Below, piece after piece: positions 35,201 to 49,692 of a stretch of 64,000 nucleotides of DNA. Source of the stretch: Drosophila miranda (Eukaryota; Arthropoda; Insecta; Diptera; Drosophilidae); contig NC_046675.1 of the NCBI RefSeq assembly GCF_003369915.1, positions 28,210,001-28,274,000 of the forward strand. The letters run 5' to 3'. The notes beneath the pieces are model-generated. The model saw nothing but the letters and a program-made list of their open reading frames with translations. It searched no databases and was not told the DNA's origin. Every line of letters begins with the position of its first letter. Position 1 is the stretch's first letter. A program made the translations under genes and the position numbers.

Positions 35201-38200
35201 CGTAGCCTTGCGGCACGCCCTGCTGTGGCGTGGGGCTGCCTCCGTAGCCACCTTTGTGCTGTAAATGCTGCTTCAGATAGTTGAGTGGGCGTGGCGAGCC
35301 ACTGCCTTGAGGAGGCGGTGGACCCACCACCGGAGGCGGCGGAGTGCCCTTGCCCTGCACGTGATTGCCAACCATCGTACCGCCCGGTGGAGCACCGGCT
35401 TGTTGCTGCGGCGACGGCGGCACCCACTGATACGGCGGATATTGCCCGTGTGGACTTCCGCCGCTGTGATTGGGCATGGAGCGTCCCGGATAGCCGCCGC
35501 CCTGGGCTCCAGTTGGCATGCTGTTGGCTCCTCCGGCGCCTTGGCTGGTTGGTGGCGGTGGGGGTCCGGTTGCGTAGGCCCCCGGCGGATACTGCGGCCG
35601 TGGCGGGTAGTTGCCTAAAAGTTCACCAAAGATTATAAAATGTCAGAGAGAAGATGGGACGAAAGAGTCTCGGGCTCTGATCGTACCTGGTGGATATTGC
35701 TGCGGCTGCTGCGGGGGATAGCCTTGCGCTCCCGGACTCTGGCCCGGTCCGCCCATCTTGTAGCCTCCGTGCATGTGCGGCGGCATCGGGTAGCCCCCGC
35801 CGGACGCACCCTGAGGTGGAGGTGGGGGCGTGCCCATGTTGTTCATTCCTTGACTGGGCGGCGGGCCCGGTGGCGGGGTCTGTTGCGGCGAGTTGCTCGC
35901 GGATGAGGCGGAGTTCGAGGCCTGCTGCTGCTGCTGAGATTGCTGCTGAGGCGGCGGCCCGCCGGGTAGACCCGGATGGGGGGGCATTGGTGGTGGACCG
36001 GCTCCTACGGGTGGCTGCTGCATGGGACCACCGCTGCTCGACTGGTTGCTCGCCGGACGCGAGATTGGATGATTTTGTGCTGCAAGTGGCAAGTTTTCAT
36101 AAGATCTGCACACAAATCGAACGGAGTCCTGGTACTTACCCACTGCTGGGGACATGGAACGCGACCCGGATGAGCCAGTGGGTGAGGGGGTGGGCCGCAT
36201 GACTTGCTGGGGATTGGGTGTGCCGGGAGGACCGGAGCCCATGCCACTGTGCGCCCCGCCGCTAGAGCTGTCGTTGCTGTTCTGTCCAATCAGCTCCTGG
36301 AACGGGAAGCGTAAAAAAAGAGCGGGAATCAGTACCGTTGTGGATTCAGGAATTCAGTTGAGTGCCGGCCATCGCCGGCCGGCCGGTAGTTTTTATTTAT
36401 TTAAATGAAAGTGATAGCAACTACGAATTAGTCGAGCGGCAAAACAGCAATTAACTTGAAAAGAGATCATGTGTGCACACATGCGCGTTGCATACACAAT
36501 TAAACCTGGTGGATGTCTGAATGTGTTGGTTGTAAAACCGATTCGAGCGGTAAATACCGTAAACATACATATTTATGCCAATCAGATGTTATCCCCCAAA
36601 TGGCAGGTATGGGGTGGGGTGGGGTGGGGTGGGGTTAGAGCGGAATACCAAATGTTGTTATTGTTACGTAGCGGAACAGCAGAGAGCGACGGAGAGCGGA
36701 GAGCGGAGAGCAGAGTGTGTCTGAATAATCTCAATCATTGGGAGTAAGCGAAACGGATACAATTACATTCTTGTTGCGCTCTGCTCCCCCCGTCGCCTCC
36801 CTCGATATCGACCTTTTCTGACATTGCCAAAAGGAATTATTATACCTCTCCTCCTCACACTTACACAACTTATGCGGCCACCGACACGACACGACACTCC
36901 CTCCTCGTGCAATTATAACCCGGTCAGAGTCAAGAGGGGAAATTCTCATAAACGCCAAATCTCTCGTAGCAATCACAAACACAACTCTTGCAGCAGAGCA
37001 GTCTTCAACAGAAACTCGGTGCGATGCGACACGACTTTAACTTTTTTGCCGCCTTATAGCTTATAAGAAAATCAAGCAAAAGCTCCACACCGCAGCACCG
37101 CCACAAACAATTTCAGCCAAGGAAGCATACACACACAGTCGTACCTACATACACATAAAGCTTAAGTCGACAGCAATTCGAAATACACACGCACACACAC
37201 ACCCCAATATAAGCACAGCAAGAGAGAGGAAAGCAGCAGGCAGCGGACAGCGACAGCGACAGCAGCAGCAGCAGCAAGAAAAATACAGCGAGCTCTGTTC
37301 GTTTTGGTATCTGAGAAATTAAGTGAAGTGAAATGAAATGTACGACGACGACGACGACGGCAAAGGCAGCACAAGGGGAGGGGGCACGGGGCATAAAAGC
37401 TATGTGGAACGAACGACAACAACAACAACGACGACGACGACGACGGACGGCTGCAACTTGAAGCGCTCGACAGAGGGGAGAGACGTAAGACAGGGCAAGT
37501 GGCTGTGTGCTGTGCTCAGCTCTCTGTGGTAGTTATGGCGCGCTCGAAACGAACGGCGAACAGCGAACGTACGATGACAAAGACGTAGATAAGGAACAGA
37601 AACATGCACACAGATACACACACACACACGTACACACGAGTATAATAAAATGAAATAAGCAACGGCGTCGGTCGCCAGTCAGCCAGCCAGGCCATTCGTA
37701 TTCGTTTCTTCGCTCGTTCGTCGTCAGAGGGGAGCCAAAATACGTTGAGAGTGTGAGAGAGCGTGATGTGAGCGAGGGGGGCCAAGGGCGGCGGAAAAGG
37801 CAACGGCAACGGCGACGGCGACGGCAACGGTGATGACGAGAATAGCAAGCAAGCAGAAGCAGGGTCGCACGAAACGCGAGGAGAGGGGACGCCAAAGGCG
37901 AGGCAAAGGCCAGAGATAGAATGCTTTGTGCGCGGATAGCATAGCTGTTGGTTGGAAGGGGGGAGAGTGGGAGCGAGCAGCGGGCAATACGAAGGCGGCC
38001 CACGTTTGTAGTTGAGTATGCGTGTCTGTGTGTAGAGTAGAAAAATTACTTGGAAGAAAAACAAGCGCTGCGGGAACAACAACAATGAAATCATTTATAA
38101 CGAAAGAACACAACAAAACAGAATTCGCACTCGAAGTTCAAAATAGCAAACTAAACTTGAAAACGATCCAAAGCCCCCGCCTTCGCCGACCCTTCTCCAA

Positions 38201-41200
38201 TCGCTCTATTCCATTCTTCGCCACCCATGCGATTACAGAAAAATGTTATTAAATTAACTGTTGTGCTGTGGGTGGGGGAGGGGACGAGTGAAGTAAGGCC
38301 ACCTCACGGTGCAGGAGAGATGGAGCGCGCTTATAAAGTTCAGCAAAGATTTTCGCGCCAAAAAGTAAGAGACTCAAATGAATGAGGACCACGAGGAGGA
38401 CAGAAAGGGTTCCGTTCAAGTGGAGTTTGTATTTCGAACACGATTCGTTTTGTCTCTTCTCTCCAAATGCTAATGATGGAACCCCACTTCAGATCACATC
38501 CTCTCATCTTTCCTCAAGATTGGCGGCATGATGTAGCGCCTTTTGCAACAATTTTTGACTTTAGTTTTTCAAAAGCACTTTAACTCTTCTTTTTTTTATG
38601 CAATGTCATTTAAATAAAGAATGTACAAACACACACACACACACAGAGACAGGTATTTATACTGCGTGCCCATGTGTGTCCGTGTATCTGCCCCAGAGTT
38701 GGCCGTCAGCTGCTGCCACACCGCCGCTGGGACCTTTGTGGCTTATCACCTTAAAACCTTTAGCGATGAATGTTGAATGTGGCAGGCCAGGTACAAAAAC
38801 CAAAAACAAGGCTAACACACACTCACATGGTCTCTTGTTATGTGGCGAAACGAAACGGGGGAAAGGGAATGAGATGGAGATGAAAAAGTAAGAGACTTAA
38901 ATGCACAAAAGGAGCTGCACACCGCACCAAGAGAGGGGAATTTATAAACACCCAGCAAAAGAGAGAGACAGGGAACAAGTAATAAACTTTGGGATACGAG
39001 TATCATAAAAAACAAGAAGCGAGCACACGAACACTATCTTTTGATACCCTTTTTGGCCAAGTTTTGTATAGACAAATGAACCTGAAAATTCCCTTGTTGT
39101 ATGATAGTGATTACTACCATTTTGATGTATGATATGTCGCTTGCAACCATCTGATCGAGATAATAATACCCTCTTCTGCATCCCTACCTCGCACACTAGA
39201 ACTCAAACCTTCATAAGGGTGCGCGAGCAGAGTGCAAGATTGACTTGAAGCTGGTGGGGTCGCGACTCGCGACCAATACCAAAACCAACCATAGAGTGAA
39301 GGAGTGGGGGATCAAGAGTGCAGGCACAGCTGAGCGGTTGCGAAAACAGCGACAGACAATCAGACTGTCGTTTATTAGAGGGTGTGTGCGTGTTCGTGTG
39401 CGTGTGAATGCATGTGTGGCTGTAGGAGTGGAAGCGGGATGCAATTTCTGTTTGTGCTTGCTTGAAAATTTTATGAGCGAAACGAAAGTTTGTGTGGCTC
39501 TGGCTGTCTCTCCGCAACTTTTTCATACATATGAGTGTGTGTGCAAATGGCATCGGGGAACGCCAACAACAAATGTATATACACACACACACACACACTG
39601 CCAAACAGAGAGTATACCATCAGAGAAGTCTGTTCGGTTCGGTTTGGTTCGTTTCGTTCCATTCGTTTTGCAAGCACACGATGACTCCCCTGCTCTGACC
39701 ACTTTACAGCATGGCAGCAGACGTGACAGACTGACAGACAGACAGACACAACAGTCCGCCAGCCCGACAGCAGTAAAAACAACAACTGCAAACCACTTTG
39801 TGCACAGACAAATGTCCCATGAATCGAGTTGGATGGAGCTCCCAGCGCCAGAGCCCCAGTCAGAGCCGGAGCCAGAACCGGCAGAGCCAAAGCCAAAGCT
39901 CCCCTACTTCTCTCCCCGCTCCAACTCGACCCGGACCCGACATGTTCGCTTCGTTCGTTTCGTTTCGTTTCGTTTCGTGGTGTGTATCCAAACGAGTGAA
40001 CTGAAAAACAAGCAAACGCACATACACACGCGAACGTGAGTATGTATGCGAATAAAGGCACACAGAAAATGAAGAAGCAGAAAGGCAGCCGCAGAACTGA
40101 ACGTTCCTTTTTTTTATATTTTATTTTTGCCTCTTTCTGTCTATGCCTGTTAAAATGAAAAACGATGATGATGCCGACAACAACGGCAGCAGCAGTGGAG
40201 CCAGCCCCAATGAGTGGAGCACTAAAAATCCCAGTAACAGCAGCAGCAGCAGTTACAACAACAAAAACAACAACAGAAAATGTGACAGAGAAAAACCGGC
40301 AAAATTGTTCATTGGCGGCGGGGCGGCCATGTGACGGGTCTTCTGGGGCTCAGTGCTGCCGGCGGGACTCTCCAAGTGCAGCTCAGGAGCAGACCTGAGC
40401 AACTTTGCTGCAGGGATGGTCGCGTGACAAGATTTTTCAGGCACAGTTTATTTTCACATAAATCGACAACTTTTCTGGTTTCCCGTGAGTGCGCGCTCCC
40501 CTTCCACTCAGGTCACGCGCCCACCTCTAGTACTTTGCTGCACCAAAATTTGGGTAGCACGAAATGAATGCAGTTGGCTGTTGTTGGCTGTTGGATTGCT
40601 GTTGAGTGCCGATTGCCTACAGAATCTGACGCAGAGCAATCTTGAAATAAGTTTTGAAGTGGGACAACGATGGCTATCAGGATGGGATGGCGCTCTGGAA
40701 ATCGATGGAAACGTTACTGCAGGTTTAAATCATCACATAATGCTTGCATGTGCATATGCATTCTTATGAAACCATTTGATACAACGATTGCAAGAGACCG
40801 CAAAATGTTGGCAATTTTAGTTGCCGAAGCGGGAAATGTTCAGTAGTTAAATATTGCAATAATTTTTTTGCCAGTGTACACACACACACGCACACATGGA
40901 ATTTAAAGCGGCTTACAAATGCAATATTGAATCAGCGAGGGCGACAGTGGAGTGGAAACGGACTCATGTTGTGCCGGATTAAAATGGCTGGGCGGCTGAT
41001 TACAGTTCTTTCCGCTCTCTTCTGTTTGTTTTTTGTCGCAAGCGACATTAAAAAGGTAATCAACATTTCCCAGAGGGGGCAGGAGAGGAGGGGGAGATGA
41101 AAGCTCAGAAGGGACAGGAGTCTCACTCTTCCAGCGCGAGCCAGAGTTTTATTTGCGAGCGAGGGAGAGGGCGTGTAGAAGAGTCACGTGCTCCAGCAGT

Positions 41201-44200
41201 GATGGATTGAAGATACAGAATTGGAAAGAAGCATGTGCACGATGGGATGATTTGAAGATGAAAGGATCCACAAATCAAAATGATATGCAATGAAAAACAT
41301 AAAAATATAAGCAAGACCCGCTAAAAACATCCAACAGCAGCAAAAACAAAAAGGAAAATGGGAACAACAATGACCTTGGCATTGACCCAAATATATATGG
41401 AAACAGACAAAGCTCTGTGTGTGATCTTGAGCGTAGTGTAGTCAGTGTGTGTGTGTTTAACGGTGTATGCACCAAAAATATAAAAGGAATGAGTGGAGTG
41501 GAGGGAAAAAATAACCAAAATACAAAATAAAGAAATGGCAGGAGAATGAACAACAGCAACAACAACAGCAGGAACAGCAAGAGAAGAACAGCAGTGAGTG
41601 GGCGCAGGGAAAGGCAAAGGCGGTCGCGGACATGCTGAATGAAAAAAAACTCACACACAGACCCAGGCCAGAATGTACATACGCAAGGTATATATTATAG
41701 TAGGTAAGATAGTCCCTACTCTTCAGGCACCGTAGTTGTTATTAATTCCAGAGGACCCTGAAACATATCGCCTGTAGTTCGGACAGAGACACTTGGACTG
41801 CATCACCCTCTATTTAATATACCGTGGACAAACGTACAGCATGCTGGAGATGTCCCCACGATAGCCGCATATTATCCAACAAAAAACAACAACAAAAACA
41901 CACTAAACTCTTAGAAAACAGACTAAAACAAATCAATCGAAAATGCTCATGACACGTGCATACCATACACGAGGTAAAGAGGGAGAGGCGTGACAGGAGG
42001 CAGACTTGCCGGTGATGCGAAAAATAAAACAAAAGACGAAAGGGAAAAAATGCCAATGGCAGACGAGACGCAAACGCAGCGACGCCGCCACGCAAAGAAA
42101 TAGTAATCAAAACAAAATAAAAATCATTAAAATTCATAAAAAAAGACAGCGACTACAACAACAAGAACAACAACAACGATAAGAGCAACAACAATTTTAA
42201 AGTTGTACGAGGAACGGAGCGGGGAGAAAACGAACGGGATGCGATAGCAGTTCAAGTTCAAGCGATAGACAGAGACGGATGGAATGAGGTTGGGTGGGGT
42301 GGTAGGTGTTTAACCTAAAAGAAAATTCGTAAAACACAAACAAAAGAGAAGAGGCTGAAAGGGGGGGGTAGGGGGCTACCAGCCAGAGCAGAGCTCAACC
42401 CAAAAAGTGATGTGAGTGCGAGCGGGTGAGTACCGTACCCCCTATAGTACATATGCGAGTGCCATCCCGTGGACAGGCATAAACATTTGACCTGCCTGTG
42501 CATGGGCCTGTGCCTGTGCCTGTCCGTATGAGAGGTACAGAGAGTGTGAGTGAGTGGACGGGTGCTGGAGTGAGGCGAGTTGAAGGCAGGCAGGCAGGCG
42601 GCAGGTAGAGTACGTATGAGTGTGTGTGTGTGCTTCAGTGACGTCACGAGTCAAGTTCACGTGCTGTTCACGCAGCCCCAGTTTATTGACCCACTTTCGA
42701 TGTGTATTATCTAGAAATGCCGCGGAGGGGGTACGGGTACGGAGACGGAGACGGTGACGGTGACTCTGGCCAGGCAAACCAAACCAAAGCATTCAATGAA
42801 TGAGTGTGTTCTTTCCCCCCTTCAAAATGTTCTGTGGAACGGAATTATCATCGTCTCTGTGCTTACCTGATGCGGCGAGGGGGATGCCTGCGAGGGCTGT
42901 GGCGAGGGACTGGGCGCATGGCCTGGACTGCTGGGTGGGGGTCCTCCGGCGGCGGCATGCGGCGGAGGGGGCTGCTGTTGTTGTTGCAGAGGCTGCGGCA
43001 CATGGTGCGGGGAGGCGGGCGGCAATGGATGTCCGGGACCAGGACTGGGCGAAGAGCCGCCGGGCCAGGGCCGATTCGGTTCCGGATACTGCAATCGAAT
43101 CATGATTAAGCTCTAGTTGGATCCCAAAAGAAGGGCAATGCAATCGTCTCACCTGGTGCGTCGAGTAGGCAGTTCGATGATTGGGTCCCGCGGCCGGCAG
43201 TCCAGGCGGAGTGGGGTATCGTTGCGGGTACGGCGAATATTGAGATGTTGGCGGTGTGTTCTGCTGCGGCTGTTGCTGTGCGGCGCCCGGCGGAGGTCCT
43301 CCCGGTCCCGCGCTACCAGGCTGCTGACCCGCCTGCTGCTGTTGTGCCTGTGCCTGCTGCTGCTGCGGCGAACTAGGATAGGAACCTGAATTTTGACCGT
43401 GAGCTGGCGGATAGGGCGATTGACCCCTGGAAGTGTTCGTCTGTGAATGGAAGAAAGGGATGAGAGACGGAAATTAATCAATAATAGTACCCAGTGTAAT
43501 CCTTTCAAATGCCATGCAAAATAATTCTAATAAGAATCGGGAGAGCGAGTGAGGGACAAAACCCCACACATGGGCGTTTTAATTACAGCCAGTGCTCTCC
43601 ATCCTCTCCCTTTCGCTCTCTATCTCTGTCGCTCTTTTGCAATTCATCAATTATTTGCGTTTGCATTTCATTTTGTTGTTGGCTGTCTGCGTGCAGAGCA
43701 CTGCACATTCCGTTTTATATCGTACATACATATATAATTTTAATCGATATTCCACAACCACATCCCATCCCCCCTCCCGTAAATGCGCAAGCACCCATGC
43801 CATGCCGTGCCATGTACAGTAGCTGCTCGCTAATTGCAACTCTCCCTCTCTCTGTCTGTCTGTCTGTCTCTAACTGCGTATGGGAAAATTCCCGCAATTA
43901 AAACTGGAAGATTAATACTAGACAATAATTACAAACAGATGACCCAGGGAGCAAGTGGCTCTAATTATCTGGCGCTCACTGTAGTACATTCGTCCAACAC
44001 ACACACAAACACACACACACACTCATACGTAAGTTGGAGAGAGAGGAGTGGAGTGAGAGAAAGCGAGACAGCGACAGTGACGCACAGTCCTCGGGTGTGA
44101 CAGTCACAAATGCGCAGATTAAAAAAGAGACAACTCTCAAAAAACGCTCAAATATGCTTCTGCAAAAGCAAACTAAATGCTGGCTGGCAGTAAAAAAGTT

Positions 44201-47200
44201 GAAACATTTACCGCTATAGCTACATTACGCACACGCACACACCCGTGACATACCCAATCAGTGAAGGAGCTAGCTATCCTGAAGGAAGGCATAACTTAGG
44301 ACAGTCGATTGCCTCGCCTGACCCGGCGCACCCTTCCTCCCCGTGCAAGGGGACCCAAGAAATCCACTTGAGCGGAATATAAAGTGAAACTTATGCCGGG
44401 AACATGCACATGCATGTATGTCCAGGACCAGCTAACGACAAAGTTGCAACAAAGCAAGCAACCTACGAGACGGAGACACCTCGGAACGTCGACGTGGTGG
44501 CAGGCAACTGGAGTAGGACGAGCCCAGTAAAAAGAGCTTGGGATGCCATTAATGAAAGGATTTTCAACTTGACGTAGTGCGACAAGGCACAAATACAGAC
44601 ATGTCCTGACATGGCAAGGCACAAACACACTCGCCCTCGCAGATAGTATGTATGTGTACATACATGCAGCACTCACACAAATGTTGCTGCGAATGCCAGC
44701 CCCGGAGTAAAATGTGGCAATAAATCTAATGGAAACACACAGCCAACGAACAGAGCCCAGAGCACAGAGCACAGAGCCGGGCCAGAGCCCCACGCCAGAG
44801 AAGAGAACCCGGGACCAAAGCTAAGGGAAAGCAAAGGCAAAAGCCAGATCTCGTCGTACCGGCAACGAGGACGGAGGACAACGCCAACAACAACAACAAT
44901 CGACAACGACGACGACGACGACGGTCGGTCGGTCCACTGCAGGCGGCGGCAGGGTGACAGGAAACATGAATGGATGGTTTTCGTACTCAGTGTGCAAGAG
45001 AGAGTGAGAGAGGCGAGAGTGTGCGTGACTGTATGTGTGCGTGTGTATAGCTAGCCAGCCAGGCAGTGAGAGAAATAAAGTAAAAAAGGGAAACTCATCA
45101 TGGATGAAAATCAAAAGCAGAACTGTGTACGAGCGAGTCGGCAGAAAGGGAACGACACGATGGCCAGGCGGCAGCGGGTAGGAAGGAACGAAGCTGAAGT
45201 GGAATTTGAATTAATGCAGCAAGGGTCGTACGGTACACACTCACACACACACATACATATATGAACGTAACGAACGAATGACGGTTGGCAAGAACGTCGG
45301 TCGGAATTACGTTCGAGAGTGTCGGACCAGCAGCAGCAGCAGCAGGCAGAAGAAGGGAGAGTGGAAGAGGGGAGGGGAGCTGAGCTGCCAGAGATGGGAT
45401 GGTGCTGATGATGGTAGTGGTGGTGGTAGGTTTCCCAGTTAAAAGCCGGCCCTGTTCGGGACCGAGTTCTGCCACTGCCAACAGCACAGCTACTGCTACA
45501 TGTATTTTATAATATCACGGGGAAAAAACAAAGCGCAGCAGCCGTGGAAGGCACAGAGCCGGGGGAGACAGGGAGTGGTCCTGTCCGGGGCTTGGGTTTA
45601 TAATTTCATAACCAACAGACACAAACACACGCACACATACACATACACATACACCCACAGACAGAGAGACATACAAACATACAGAGAGACGGGAGCGCTT
45701 GCATAAATTGTGAAGGAGGAGGGAGAAGAGAATGGAACATAGTAAATGCGATTTTGAAGCGAAAAAGGTAAAGCCGGCAGCAGTTGTAAGGGTTGCCAGG
45801 CCATGCCACGGCGCATTGTGTGGGAGCAGAGGGCAGGGCAGGACAGGGACGTCCCAGCAGGCCGATGGCAATGGGCGTACGACGTGCAGAAGGGGAACGA
45901 TAGAATTACGTGCAGGACTCGAGTGAAAATAATTTGAAATAGTACAATGTGACAGACACTCTCCACATCCCCCCCCTCAAACACTGAGCCACAATGCAGG
46001 CTGAAAATTATTAATTGCAACTGTTTGATAGCAGAATAGAATGAGCACGAGAGGGTGGCACAGCATAGAAGAAGTCTGCGCCTTGAGCTTACCCAAGAGT
46101 CGAGCCCAAGAAGGCCGACCGCAGAAAGGGAAGCAGGAACACAGGGACAATAACAGTAAAGGGGGCGAAGCAGTTTGCTTTTTTTATGCTGCTCCACTTT
46201 TTGTAGGTCAAACTTTAAAGGCAGACCCCCCCGCCCCATAAATTCACATGCCGGCACACACAGACACAGAGCTCAAAACTCTCCGCCACCGCACGCCACA
46301 CAAAACACCCGACCCAATAAACGTCTGCCCAAAAAGAAGCACAAGAGGAGGACGAGGAAGCAGCAGACGCGAAAAGGAACAACAAAGATACACCAGTGAG
46401 GCAAACAGCAACGGTTAATGCAATGAAGAGGGAGCCCACCAAATTCAGCAACAACAGTTAGGACAGGACAGGCCACAAATATGGAAAAGCGTGGCAAGTG
46501 GTGGTGGGAGACACCAATATATGTACCAAAAATAAGTTTACGAAACTTAAAGCTGCCTAATATATGCACACACACACACATAGTATGTACTGCACTCTCA
46601 TATATGTACGGTTATTTGCTCGCTGCACCTGTTGACCCCACAAGGGGGGAATCCTCTTTGGTTTGGTGAAACGTCAAGGATTCTCCATCGCGTTCTTGAA
46701 ATGAGAGAAATGCACCAAAGCTAACGGAAGAGGAAGAGCGCACTTGAAGAGGCAGAGACGGCGGCAAGGCATTCAAAGAGACGACTGAGGCGGCATGTCA
46801 TAGTCGACGAGCCCTCCTCCTCCTCCTTCTCTTTGACTGTGCGCGGGGTCTCGCTTATTTTTTGTATTTTTATTTTGTTTTGGTTTCTGCTTCCTCTCCA
46901 CAGCTTGCCGGCTCGACTCCCCTCCCTCTCGACCATTTCAGCTACCCCAGTTCCCAGAGAGAGAGTCAGCTGTGACAACAACAAGTTTCTCTGTTATTGC
47001 CTTTGATTACGGTGCGGTGCGGTGCCTACTCTTTCACATAGGTACATATATGTACAAACATATGTGTGTCTGGCTGTATTTATTGCATGCACGCGTAAGT
47101 CACACTCTGCACACTCACGAACACACACACAAACACATGCCTACTTGATATTGGATAGCAGCAGTATTTTACTCTTTTTATCTCACAATACACTTGCACA

Positions 47201-49334
47201 CATAAATATCTAAATATGTACGTATGTATGCACATACATATATCATCAAAGCTCTCGAAGGTCGCATCGCACCGCACCACACCGTACCGCAGCGACTCGT
47301 CTCGTCTCGCACATGTCTAAACCCTAGCATTGCTTTTGATTTGTATATTCACATAGATTTGTTTATATTGCTCTGGCTAATCGTCGGGCCGCATCAAAGT
47401 TCGTTGACTCTTATCCGCGAGACATCTCCCATTCATGAAAACAATCGATACGATCCGATTGCAGTGGAATAATACTATTTCACGGGGGAGAGACGACTCA
47501 TTCCGGGTGGGGTGTCATTATGTATGACTTGTGGAGCCATAAGCCATACAACTCGTAAAAATTATTAACCGGTTTACATTTCACATCGAAACGTGATGGT
47601 TTCTCACGTGCCTCGACGCCAACACACTTTATCGCTTGGCGAAACTGATAGTAGCTCTTCGAGAGGTGGGGTTGGGTTCGGGTTCATTTCATTTTAAGGG
47701 GCATACTGCTGATAGATAAAAGTTTGAATTTAGTCCACTTCATTCCATGTTGTTTGGGAAATAAAACCTCCAGAGGATTCCAAGCTTGCTCGGCTCATTG
47801 AAACTAAAGAGATGCTTCGTCCAGGCCAATGGTTCCTTCATTGTGTTTCTTCAAGTAACTTCCGCAACAATGCAATAAGGAAGGAAACCTTAGACCGTTC
47901 AACCATTTCAAACGAATTCCAATGAAATGCCATTGGAATTGCCGTAATGAAGCCACAAAAAAGTGAATGGATGCGGATGCCTCAACATTTTTCGGTTACA
48001 AACTCTTTCTACTTCTTCCACTTCCACTTCTCCTTCTTTTGCAACGTTCTTTTGCGGTCTTTGTTGTTATTGTTTTGTGGCGGCAAGTGCCGGCTCGTTC
48101 TCCCTCTCTCCCACTCCCACTTCCAGTCTCACCCAACAGCAACCGGCACTTAAACGACAAACTGTAGGGGGAGAGAGAAAGGCAGAGGGAGGGGAAGGGG
48201 GAAGGTGACGGGCTACATAACGAAAAGGCGCGGAATATACATGTTGTATGTGTGTCAGTGTGCCTGTGTGGGAGCGAGCAGCAGGACTTGGTTGAATCTT
48301 TTTACCAAACTCTGAATGAAGTGCGACCAAGACGACGAAACCTTAAAAACGTAACAGTAAATATTGCAGCCTCCCTCCAAATTCACACACACACACACGC
48401 GCACACCCACATTCAACCCAGCTCCAAGTACATGTGTACAAAACGTGACGAGCCCCTCTCTTGGAATGAGTTGGAGTGGGTCGAGGTGCAGATAGCGCTA
48501 GCATAAGGCCATTTCTCGTGTTTTGTATGCTGTATTCCGCTATCTGCGTGTGTGTGTCTGTCGAGAGCATGGGGTCGATGGAATCAAAATCAGTGTCAAT
48601 GTCAAATAAGCTCTTAACAAAAAAAAGAAAGGAAGAGAGCCCCAAGAAAACATAAAAGAAAACTCCCCACCCCACCCGCACACTTACCGGTGGTGGCGTC
48701 CTATACTGCTGCGACGGCCCCAATTGTGGACTGTAGGGTCGGGGAGGCGGTGCCCAGCCGCCCTGTTGCGCTCCGTACGGCGATGGCTGATGCTGCGGCG
48801 GAGGCGGTCCATGCCCTGGTGGAGGAGGCGGGGGTCCGCCCGCCTGTTGTTGTTGTTGGGCTGCTGCTGCCGCCGCCGCTGCTGCCGAGGCTGCTTGTTG
48901 GGGATCGTAGCTATTCGCATAGCGGTGCTGCGGGGGCGGCGGCGGATTCGAGGACTGCAGCAAGGAGTTCAGCGTGGGCGTGGGCCCCTGCGGCGGCTGG
49001 CCAGGGATGTAACGTTGCTGCTGCTGCTGCTGTGGCGGCCGATTGGGAGAGCCTCCCGCACCCGGCGGCTGCTGCTGCTGCTGTTGTGGTTGCTGCTGCT
49101 GCTGATGGGGCTGCGGGAGCTTGCCGCCGGGCGGTGGCTGGCCGTAGCGGTAGGGATCCATGTTGGGGTCGCCAGAGTGGTACCGTGCGTAGGCAGGATG
49201 AGCGTGGGGCGGTGGCAGGTGAGCCACTGCCGCACCGTACTCGTCCTTCACGCCGGGCGCATGCTCAGGTGCTCCTGGCGGCGGCGCCGGCCCGCCGTGA
49301 TGCTGCATGTGGGGCGGTGGCGGCGGATGCTGCT

Positions 49335-49366
<32 letters not shown>

Positions 49367-49692
49367 TGGTGCAGATGGTGGTAGTGCATAACCGCCGCCG
49401 GGTCCGGTGGTGCACCTGGTGCCGAACCAGGCGGTGGCGGGGCGCCGTAGGGGTGCGGCACTCCGACATTTTGCTGTATGATCGGATCGCTGCCGTTGTT
49501 GTTGGGCGTGGGTGGGCCGGAAGTGGGTGGCGTGGATGCGGAATTGGCACCGACACTGGCACCACCTGCACCACTGCTGGCTGCCGCTGCTGCTGCGGCG
49601 GCCGCACTTCCAGATGCCGAGGGCGGAGCAGCAGCGGGGGTTCCGGCCCCAGCACCTCCCTGGGTTGACGGCGACTTTATTTTCTCATTCAT
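26285..49692 (-). CDS. osa: Osa (Eyelid), ARID-domain subunit of the BAP SWI/SNF complex
   Basis: Fifteen coding exons: 49692-48688, 43440-43153, 43088-42867, 36296-36140, 36079-35687, 35614-34886, 34791-34607, 34527-34282, 33328-33112, 32798-32604, 31950-31456, 31045-30886, 30679-30481, 30259-30178, 30105-26285. They keep one frame and sum to 8,394 nt (2,797 aa; about 2,716 in D. melanogaster). Residues 1-990 are Gln/Pro/Gly-rich. The ARID DNA-binding domain spans exons 8-9 (about 1025-1120; RRGWLDKLRSFMEERR, then TWKDIAGLLGIGASSSAAY). A second low-complexity region follows. The conserved C-terminal armadillo-like part includes PVDPWRIFMAMRSGLL (about 1825) and BAF250_C (about 2220-2550; EREWWWDYL, ALEALCKLCVTDANVDLV). 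Osa is the ARID1/BAF250 homologue; it targets Brahma remodelling and antagonises Wingless targets. The acceptors of exons 8 and 10 are unusual. The melanogaster length is recalled from memory. Confidence 0.96.
36297..42866 (-). other. osa intron 3, about 6.6 kb, no exon seen
   Basis: This lies between coding exons 3 and 4. It contains simple repeats: GGGGT array at about 36611-36635, ACG/CGA arrays at 37342-37357 and 37425-37443, CA runs near 38630 and 39580. Many G/C-skewed tracts produce long but non-conserved open frames on both strands. One of these (40143-40334, +) ends in KLFIGGG but has no RRM continuation. Enhancers or silencers are likely, but none can be named. Confidence 0.4.
43441..48687 (-). 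other. osa intron 1, about 5.2 kb, no exon seen
   Basis: This lies between coding exons 1 and 2. It has CA/TG microsatellites (43999-44022, 45237-45252, 45620-45660, 47120-47140), an AAC/GAC array at 44890-44922 and pyrimidine tracts. No open frame shows a domain or splice-consistent coding sequence. Confidence 0.4.

Noticed and set aside
37342..37443. ACG/CGA arrays possibly resembling a CRISPR or regulatory array
   Set aside because: They are plain trinucleotide microsatellites without spacers, in a eukaryotic intron.
40143..40334. Plus-strand open frame ending in EKPAKLFIGGG, resembling the start of an RRM domain
   Set aside because: It stops immediately after the motif, no downstream frame or splice site continues an RRM, and the rest is Asn/Ser low complexity inside an osa intron. 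The motif is most likely a coincidence.
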